A DNA stretch of 64,000 nucleotides. Source: Rhodopseudomonas palustris. GTDB lineage: Bacteria > Pseudomonadota > Alphaproteobacteria > Rhizobiales > Xanthobacteraceae. Position 1 is the stretch's first letter. Each line of letters starts with the position of its first letter. The stretch lies in assembly GCF_013415845.1 (NCBI RefSeq), contig NZ_CP058907.1:3410001-3474000 (forward strand), given 5' to 3'. The translations under genes and the position numbers were made by a program. Positions 58,113 to 64,000 of the stretch are shown here, in pieces. The notes under the pieces are model-generated. The model did no database searches. It was not told where the DNA came from and worked only from the letters and a program-made list of their open reading frames with translations.

Positions 58113-58853
58113 CTACCGCATCTGCCCGAGCAGCAGCGCCGCGCCGCCGCCGCTGGCGGCCAGCCGCTGCAGCGCCTCCCGCCCGCCAGCCGCATACGCA
58201 GCAGCGGCGCGCAGCAGCTCGCGGAGCTGCGCTGCAGCACCCGGATCGAACCGGCACCACGCTCCACCACTCAGCCGCGCGATCTCGCGAAAGGTCTGTT
58301 CGGCGACCGGGTCGACGCCCTCCTGAAACACGAACACCGGGACCTTGAGCATGCCGAGCTCGCCGGCCTTGGCGCACAGCTCGTCGGGCTGCTCCTCCAT
58401 GGCGTCGCCGACGAACACGATGGCGCGGACTCCCGCGGCGATCGCCTCCTTGCGGGCATCGGCCAGCACGCGGCCGATCTGGGTATGCCCGCCGCGGCAA
58501 TCGATCTTGCCCATCAGACGCGCCAGATCGGCGCTCGACGAGATCCAGTTCGAGGCCCGGCATTCGTTGAAGCCGCGATAGTACACCAGGCGGATGTCGA
58601 GGCTGCCGATCGCTTCGGCTTCGCGGAACATGTCGGCCTGCAGCGCGCAGGCCATGTCCCAGGTCGGCTGCCGGCTCATCGTGGCGTCGAGCGCGAACAC
58701 CAGGCGGCCGCGGGCGCCAGCGGCATTCGGCGCCATCGCGCGCGCTTTCGCGACGAAGGCGGCAATCTCCGCGGACGTCGACGGCGCAGGCGTCGCCGCG
58801 CCGCTGTCGCGGACGGACGTCTGGGATGGAGTTGAGGTCGGCTCGCGGGACAT
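58113..58853 (-). CDS. vWA-domain protein
   Basis: The 246-residue product has a soluble vWA-like domain: LVFALDATMSRQPTWDMACAL in place of the DxSxS MIDAS start, YRGFNECRASNWISSS, and AIVFVGDAMEE. The metal site is altered (DATMS), so binding is unclear. A C-terminal alanine/glycine-rich part follows. No signal peptide is present, so it is cytosolic. It forms a probable unit with the membrane J-domain gene. Confidence 0.78.
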   Translation of the reverse strand: MSREPTSTPSQTSVRDSGAATPAPSTSAEIAAFVAKARAMAPNAAGARGRLVFALDATMSRQPTWDMACALQADMFREAEAIGSLDIRLVYYRGFNECRASNWISSSADLARLMGKIDCRGGHTQIGRVLADARKEAIAAGVRAIVFVGDAMEEQPDELCAKAGELGMLKVPVFVFQEGVDPVAEQTFREIARLSGGAWCRFDPGAAAQLRELLRAAAAYAAGGREALQRLAASGGGAALLLGQMR

Positions 58854-58931
58854 CAGGCTCGCTCCGGCGCTGCGAGACCTATGTGGAGACAGCGGGATCG
58901 AGCGTCAATGCGCCCACCACCGGCTGTCAGC

Positions 58932-59789
58932 CTATTTGGCCGAGGCTACGGCGCTCGGGCCGCGCGGCACCGGCTTCGGTTTGATCGATGCGGTGCCATC
59001 GTCGAGGAAGCGGTCGAGCGACTCCGCAATCGCATTCTTGACGCTCGTGGGCCCGCGATCGCTCATCTCGGTGTGCTGGAACTGGGTGTTGACCACCGTG
59101 ATGCCCGCTTTGTCGCAGACCTCCCGCGCCGGCACCACGCCGGGATCGGTCTTGAATACGGGGTCTTCGGAGCGGAACGTCAGCGTCTTGAACTTGCCGT
59201 CGATCATGAACGGCACCCGCAGATTATCCAGCGTCACCACCCGCCGGATCAGCTCGGGATGCAGATGGGCGTAGTACATCGAAATGTCGCCGCCGTTGGA
59301 ATGCCCGACCATGGTGAGATGATGGTAGTCGGCATTCGGCAGAATAGTCCTCAACTGCGCGACGGCGAAGTCGATATTGGCGACGCCCTTTTCATAGACC
59401 GGCAGCCGGCCGACGTAAGGCTCACCGACTTTGGTCACCAGCGGCCCGTCAGTCGGCAGATCGTGCTGAATACTGATCGCCAGATAGCCGCGCGCGGCGA
59501 ACAGATTGGCGAGGAACGAGTACTCGGTGAACTTCACGGTGTTGCCGTGATTGAGCACAGCGACCGGGAGCTCAGCGAGGCCGCCTTCGGCCTGCATCTC
59601 CTTGTCACGGCGAACTGCGATGTCGATCTCGACCGGCCGCTGACGCGAAGCATCGTAGAACGTCAGCGTCTGGTGCCGGATCGCCCATTTCGAGGCGGTG
59701 AAGTAAGCGACGGCCGAGACGAGGCACAGCGCCAGCAGAACTGTGATTCCGCGGGTCATCATCCATCCTGAGTCGATCAGCAGCCCCAT
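58932..59789 (-). CDS. Alpha/beta hydrolase, exported or membrane-anchored
   Basis: The product has an N-terminal hydrophobic segment (GITVLLALCLVSAVAYF) and an alpha/beta-hydrolase domain with LPVAVLNHGNTVKFTEYSFLA, GYLAISIQHD and the nucleophile serine in MVGHSNGGDISM. The C-terminal catalytic His is probably in QFQHTEMS. The closest known class is the dienelactone/PAF-acetylhydrolase-like group; the substrate is unknown. The ATG at 59789 is used; ATGs at 59762 and 59759 start directly before the hydrophobic segment and are equally likely. Confidence 0.82.
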   Translation of the reverse strand: MGLLIDSGWMMTRGITVLLALCLVSAVAYFTASKWAIRHQTLTFYDASRQRPVEIDIAVRRDKEMQAEGGLAELPVAVLNHGNTVKFTEYSFLANLFAARGYLAISIQHDLPTDGPLVTKVGEPYVGRLPVYEKGVANIDFAVAQLRTILPNADYHHLTMVGHSNGGDISMYYAHLHPELIRRVVTLDNLRVPFMIDGKFKTLTFRSEDPVFKTDPGVVPAREVCDKAGITVVNTQFQHTEMSDRGPTSVKNAIAESLDRFLDDGTASIKPKPVPRGPSAVASAK

Positions 59790-60033
59790 GCCCAGGACGA
59801 TCGACCATACGACTATAAATCACAGTCATATGACAGGAAGATCAAAGATTAGCGGATCTGCGCCACCTCCTTGTGCAACTGCACAAACCAATGGCCGAGC
59901 GGAATAGTTTTCGCCGTTCAATGGGTTGTACAAACTTGAAATTTCTCCGGAAGGCGCGAGAACGATTTCACATGACTGCACGCACCGGCTTGGCGTCCGA
60001 CCAAAGAATGAGGAGGATTGGGGAAAATTTGAA

Positions 60034-60957
60034 CTACACGCCGACGATGTCGTGCAGTTCGAGCGGCGTTCCGGCCTGAGCGAACCATTCGGCGCGATTG
60101 GCGGCACGGCGGCGGCCGCGCTCGTCGAGCGGCAGCTTCAAGCGGCGCAGCAGATCAGTGACCTCCTCGCGCGCGGTGACGTGCCCCATGCTCGGACGCG
60201 TACCGAGCGTCGCCGCATCGAGATTGTCGAGCGCCGTCAGCCCGCGCGGAAAGAACTCGCGATACACGACCCGCTCAGCAAAGCCGTCGAGCGGCCGAAA
60301 GCCGATCCGCATCGCCAGCTCTTTCAACCCGGCGGCGACCATCTGGTTATTCCGCGCCCCGATCGTCGACAGCCGGTTCCGCACCACGATCCAATCGGTG
60401 TCCGAGCCGTCGAGCTGACGCCGCCGGCGCCGCGCATCGATCACCATCGCGGCGTAGTGACTCGCGCCGGTGACTTCGAAGGTCGTTGGATCGACACCGC
60501 CGAGCACATCGAAATCAAGGAAGCTGTCGTTGATCGGCGTGACCAGCGTATCGGCCATCGAATGCGCCAGCCGCATCAGATAACTATCCGAGCCTGGCGT
60601 ATCGACTACGATGAAGTCGTGATCGTGCTCGACGGCCGCGATGGCGTCAGCGAATTGCTGAAACTCAGCCGCTTCATTGTCGGCGACCTGCATGGTCTCG
60701 CCGAGGGTCAGGCAGCAATGATCCGGCAGTTCGAGATCGAGCCGCGCGTGCTGGGACCACGCCTGGCGATTGGCGATGTAGCGGGTGAAGCTGCGCTGCC
60801 GGCAATCGAGATCGATGGTCGCGACCCGCTGACCAGCCTTCAGCAGCGCCACCGCGATGTGCAGCGCCAGCGTCGATTTTCCGGAGCCGCCCTTCTCGTT
60901 GCCGAGCACGATCACTCGCGCCGAGCCGGACTGACTTTCGGGGGCCTCAATCAGCAT
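60034..60957 (-). CDS. mipZ: Division plane positioning ATPase MipZ
   Basis: MipZ is a ParA-family ATPase that forms a polar gradient with ParB and inhibits FtsZ, placing the division site at midcell. The 307-residue product has the deviant Walker A motif VIVLGNEKGGSGKSTLALHI, ATIDLDCRQRSFTRYIANR, and DFIVVDTPGSDSYLMRLAH. It ends ELHDIVGV. Start ATG is at 60957 (MLIEAPESQSG). It is divergent from panC with a shared 266-base regulatory gap. Confidence 0.95.
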   Translation of the reverse strand: MLIEAPESQSGSARVIVLGNEKGGSGKSTLALHIAVALLKAGQRVATIDLDCRQRSFTRYIANRQAWSQHARLDLELPDHCCLTLGETMQVADNEAAEFQQFADAIAAVEHDHDFIVVDTPGSDSYLMRLAHSMADTLVTPINDSFLDFDVLGGVDPTTFEVTGASHYAAMVIDARRRRRQLDGSDTDWIVVRNRLSTIGARNNQMVAAGLKELAMRIGFRPLDGFAERVVYREFFPRGLTALDNLDAATLGTRPSMGHVTAREEVTDLLRRLKLPLDERGRRRAANRAEWFAQAGTPLELHDIVGV

Positions 60958-61223
60958 CGATCTCCCTTTCGCCGCCGATCTTCAAATCGGCGATCTCGAG
61001 GGTCAAGCAGATTGCGTAAGACGGGCCGCAACGGAAGCGGCTTCGCGCTTCATCATGAATCCGCAGCGCGCCCTTTGGTCGCGATCAAGCTTAACGGCCG
61101 CCTCGTCCTGCCTCTGCAACGGGCCGCCCCTGGTGGCGGTCAGCGTCGGGGCTTGATAAGATCGGATTCCTTTCCGCCGCCGCCTGGAGCGGCTTGTCTC
61201 CGCTGACCGCGATCGAGCCTTCG

Positions 61224-62075
61224 ATGTCCCGTCCTCCCGTTGTCGCCCGCACTCTCCCCGCCCTTCGCCGCGCACTTGCCGAGCTGCGCAAGCGCAACGC
61301 CAGCGTCGCGCTGGTGCCGACCATGGGGGCGCTGCACGACGGGCACCTGTCGCTGGTGCGACTGGCGAAGCGGCGCGCCGACAAGGTGGTGGTCTCGGTG
61401 TTCGTGAACCCCACGCAGTTCGCCCCGCACGAGGACTTCGGCTCGTATCCGCGAACCTTCAAGGCCGACGCCTCCAAGCTTGCGGGAGAGAGCGTCGACC
61501 TGATCTGGAATCCCGACGTCAAGGTGATGTACCCGGAGGGCTTCGCCTCCAAGATTTCGACCGAAGGCCCCGCGGTCGCCGGCCTCGAAGACAGCTTCCG
61601 CCCGCACTTCTTCGGCGGCGTCACCACCGTGGTCGGCAAGCTGTTCATCCAGTGCCGGCCTGACGTCGCGATCTTCGGCTCCAAGGACTTCCAGCAACTC
61701 CGTGTGGTGACGCGGATGGCCACCGATCTCGACCTCGGCGTGAAGGTCATCGGCGCACCGACGGTGCGCGAACGCGACGGCCTCGCGATGTCGTCGCGCA
61801 ACGTCTATCTGTCGACCGAGGAGCGCGCGATCGCACCGACGCTGTACCGGGCGATGAAAGAGGTCGCCAAGCGGATCAAGGCCGGCAAGACCATCGCGTC
61901 CTCGCTGACCGCCGGCGCCGAGCTCATCACCGAAGCCGGCTTCGTGCTCGACTACCTTGAAGCGCGCCACGCCGAGACGCTGGCGCCGATCAAATCGCCC
62001 AAGGAAGGTCCGATCCGGCTGCTGGTCGCCGCCAAGCTCAGCAAGACCCGGCTGATCGACAACATCGCAGTGTAA
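61224..62075 (+). CDS. panC: Pantothenate synthetase PanC
   Basis: PanC joins pantoate and beta-alanine with ATP to form pantothenate. The 283-residue product has the HIGH-like [37 protein letters not shown], and the KMSKS-like MSSRNVYLS. The ATG at 61224 ([10 protein letters not shown]) gives the family length; an in-frame TTG at 61194 would add ten residues. panB is 57 kb away. Confidence 0.96.
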   Translation: MSRPPVVARTLPALRRALAELRKRNASVALVPTMGALHDGHLSLVRLAKRRADKVVVSVFVNPTQFAPHEDFGSYPRTFKADASKLAGESVDLIWNPDVKVMYPEGFASKISTEGPAVAGLEDSFRPHFFGGVTTVVGKLFIQCRPDVAIFGSKDFQQLRVVTRMATDLDLGVKVIGAPTVRERDGLAMSSRNVYLSTEERAIAPTLYRAMKEVAKRIKAGKTIASSLTAGAELITEAGFVLDYLEARHAETLAPIKSPKEGPIRLLVAAKLSKTRLIDNIAV

Positions 62076-62111
62076 GCCGCGGCTGGATCACAAAGGCGCG
62101 GCTAGCCGCGG

Positions 62112-62531
62112 CTACAGCAGCCCGAGTTCGCGCAGCTCGCGGCGCATCGTCTCTGGCATCTCAGCGATCCCCTCGGCTGCCTTGCCGAGGTCCTGCGGCG
62201 CGTCAGATGCGGTGAGATAGCGCCAGCCCTGGAACGGCCGCATCGGCCGCGGGCTCACCGGGTGTACTTCGGGCTCCAGCACCAGGCGGCAACGGCTGAT
62301 GCCGTCGCCATCGCGAAACGGCTCGATCGCGACCAGCTTCTCCCGCGCCGCGATCTCGCCCCGGATCACCCAATACAGCGAGCCGCCATCGAGCAGCTCC
62401 GCGTCCCGCTTCGGCACCATTCGGGTGATGTGGATGTGCCGCCCACCCGATCTGGCGCGCTCGGCCACCCGCTCGGTCAGATCCTTCACCGACTCGCAGC
62501 CCACCGCGAGCTTGATCAAATGCAGTGCCAT
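62112..62531 (-). CDS. DUF1489 protein
   Basis: The 139-residue product has the DUF1489 pattern MALHLIKLAVGCESVKDL, HIHITRMVPKR, and MRPFQGWRYLTASDAP. It is a conserved alphaproteobacterial protein without known function. Its end faces panC, and the ATG at 62531 is unambiguous. Confidence 0.9.
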   Translation of the reverse strand: MALHLIKLAVGCESVKDLTERVAERARSGGRHIHITRMVPKRDAELLDGGSLYWVIRGEIAAREKLVAIEPFRDGDGISRCRLVLEPEVHPVSPRPMRPFQGWRYLTASDAPQDLGKAAEGIAEMPETMRRELRELGLL

Positions 62532-62569
62532 CGAGGTCGACTGTCTCGCTTCCTGAAGAATGCCGCCGC

Positions 62570-63613
62570 TCAGTTTTCCGCGGGAGCCTCTTCCGGCGCA
62601 AGCTGGACCGGCGCAGGCGGCTTCGGTTTCGGTGGAGCGGGCGGCCTCTTGGCGGGCGGCGGATTGGCGGCAGCCGCACCGGCAGCATTGTGTGTGGCCG
62701 ACGCCTGGGCCGCGGCCGGAGGCGCCGGTGGCTTCTTGGCCGCCGGGGCGCTCTTGGCGTTGGTGGCAGCAGCTGCCGCCGGCTTGGCCGGCGTGGGCTC
62801 CGTCATGATGCTGACGGGCGGAATTGAGGCCGACGTCGGGAAGTCGATATCCGTCGGCTTGCCGCTGGGCGCCTCGGTGACCCCGGCGAGCGCCGGCGTG
62901 GCGCCCGGCACGGGGAGCGTAGCCCCAGCGGCGGCGGCCGGTACCGGACCTGCGCCCGCGGTCATCGGCAGGCCGCCCCAGCTCGGCGCGTAACGGGTCA
63001 AGGTGGTCTCGTAGAGATGGTCGCCGATATTCGCTGCGATCCGGCTGGAATCGGTCAGCGACCGGAACGCCGCGCAGTCGGTCGGCTGGCAGCGATCCTG
63101 CGACGACAGCACATAGGCGATCAGGCCATAGCGGTCGCGCTCGATCGCGCGGCGCAACCGGTTCAGCTCCGGCGTCATCTGCTTGTCCGCGGCAGCAACG
63201 TCACCGAGTGCAGTCAGCCGCGCCAGCCGGGCCGACGCATAGGATACGGCGGCCGCGACGGTTTCAGGCGAACTGAACAGCGCCTTCTCGCAGGCTGCCA
63301 GAACCATGTCGCCGGCAAGGTCGTCGACGCAGGCCAATGCCGGCATCGCCTTGGCGATCGGATCGCGGGCCTCTCCCGAAGCCTGCGAGCTCCCCGAGCT
63401 GCCGAAGCCGCGAAATGCCGAATAGCCCGCCAGTCCGATGGCACCGATCGTGATCGCCACCAGCGCGCCGTTGGCGACCGACTTGTCGGCCCGCAGCAAC
63501 GTGATCAGCACCAGCAGCGCCACGAATGCCGCAACCGCGACGGTGGCCCACATCGGAAAATTTGGTGAATGCAGAATCTGGTCGAACCAAGCCGACCAAG
63601 CAGCCGAATCCAT
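62570..63613 (-). CDS. Membrane-anchored alanine/proline-rich hypothetical protein
   Basis: The 347-residue product has two membrane helices near the N-terminus (MWATVAVAAFVALLVLITLL and GALVAITIGAIGLAGYSAF), a soluble part with cysteines at ALACVDD, LAACEK, RCQPTDC, and a long alanine/proline/lysine-rich C-terminal tail. No domain is recognised. The helix-rich middle (DYLSSQ-like and AIERDRYGLIAYVLSS) could form a periplasmic or cytosolic assembly. It lies 38 bases upstream of DUF1489 on the same strand. Confidence 0.72.
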   Translation of the reverse strand: MDSAAWSAWFDQILHSPNFPMWATVAVAAFVALLVLITLLRADKSVANGALVAITIGAIGLAGYSAFRGFGSSGSSQASGEARDPIAKAMPALACVDDLAGDMVLAACEKALFSSPETVAAAVSYASARLARLTALGDVAAADKQMTPELNRLRRAIERDRYGLIAYVLSSQDRCQPTDCAAFRSLTDSSRIAANIGDHLYETTLTRYAPSWGGLPMTAGAGPVPAAAAGATLPVPGATPALAGVTEAPSGKPTDIDFPTSASIPPVSIMTEPTPAKPAAAAATNAKSAPAAKKPPAPPAAAQASATHNAAGAAAANPPPAKRPPAPPKPKPPAPVQLAPEEAPAEN

Positions 63614-63792
63614 GCGCGTTGTCCCCTGAGCGCCGATCCGGCGACTGAACACCGGCTTTACGACCAAAATGGGCGCAAGACTTGGCGAAACGCGTCCCCG
63701 AGATCGCTGTCCCCTGCCTCGGGCAGAGGCGTCAGGACAGCGATGATGATCTCAGAGGCTTATAGGTCTTTGGAAGACAGACGGTGCGCGGC

Positions 63793-63984
63793 TCAGCAGA
63801 CGCTGAGCTGGCTCTCTTTGGCGACTCGTTCGAACGCCTCGGAGATATTCTTGATGCGGTACTGGCAATCAGACCCATCGGTCGGGAGCAGACGGACGAT
63901 TTCGTACATGCCGCTGGCTGCCGGACGGGCAACGTTGCTGGCGGTAAAATAGACGGATTCACCTACCACGAACTTGTGCTTCAA
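63793..63984 (-). CDS. Small hypothetical protein (63 aa), TTG start
   Basis: The product reads MKHKFVVGESVYFTASNVAR, followed by PAASGMYEIVRLLPTDG and ends AKESQLSVC. It is a compact beta-like small protein often seen in this lineage, function unknown. The start is TTG at 63984 with an AGGAG site 7 bases upstream, which decides the start. It lies at the right edge of the window. Confidence 0.65.
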   Translation of the reverse strand: MKHKFVVGESVYFTASNVARPAASGMYEIVRLLPTDGSDCQYRIKNISEAFERVAKESQLSVC

Positions 63985-64000
63985 CGCTCAACTCCTGCGC

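Overview
The window is high-GC alphaproteobacterial chromosome. Gene content and order (DivK-PleD, MipZ, EipB, DUF3572, DUF1489, DUF983, and the pyrB-pyrC-plsY-dprA-topA-rnr block) point to the Rhizobiales. Individual genes look most like Rhodopseudomonas/Bradyrhizobium relatives; this is inference from recalled families, not a database match. I see no rRNA, tRNA, CRISPR array, insertion sequence, prophage or replication origin. Almost everything is ordinary core chromosome.

Layout. 1-6.7 kb: minus-strand MFS exporter (cut by the window edge), der, a small lipoprotein, a YfgM-like protein, panB and an NnrU-type membrane protein, then a plus-strand Bug-type binding protein, a Cache-domain protein and a Sel1-repeat protein. 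6.7-8.1 kb is gene-poor and holds a possible frameshifted small gene and a 45-residue histone-H1-like protein. 8.1-14.7 kb carries gatC, gatA and gatB, separated by small genes, a PAS/HisKA_2 histidine kinase and a patatin lipoprotein. 14.8-20.4 kb: a nitronate monooxygenase-like protein, ruvX, a YchJ-like protein, aidB and an indole/phenylpyruvate decarboxylase.

20.6-40.1 kb resembles the conserved block pyrB-pyrC-plsY-dprA-topA-rnr-DUF983-NUDIX-rpmG-pleD-divK-DUF3572-dinB. It is interrupted between dprA and topA by an MBOAT plus AlgX-like O-acetylation pair, and an MFS gene lies between NUDIX and rpmG. The dihydroorotase here lacks its usual first pair of zinc ligands. 40.2-50 kb: eipB, RidA-like, GDPD-like, FemAB-like, HIT, trmO-like, azlCD, PilZ, a lytic transglycosylase and a large GT39-like membrane protein. 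50.1-57 kb: clpA and clpS, a TadG-like vWA protein and a D,D-carboxypeptidase with a SPOR domain. 57.3-64 kb: a membrane-anchored J-domain protein, a vWA protein, an alpha/beta hydrolase, mipZ divergent from panC, DUF1489, and two uncharacterised proteins.

Recurring themes are cell-envelope construction (PlsY, EipB, lytic transglycosylase, D,D-carboxypeptidase, MBOAT pair, GT39), cell-cycle and polarity control (PleD, DivK, MipZ, PilZ, two CtrA-like boxes), protein quality control (ClpA/ClpS) and coenzyme A synthesis (panB and panC, 57 kb apart). Three copies of an imperfect palindromic repeat of 82-89 bp lie at gene ends (16942, 22924, 40135). The items most worth a second look are the O-acetylation insertion, the metal-ligand-poor dihydroorotase, the palindromic repeat family, the possible frameshifted gene near 7 kb, and the terminator-like hairpin just ahead of topA.
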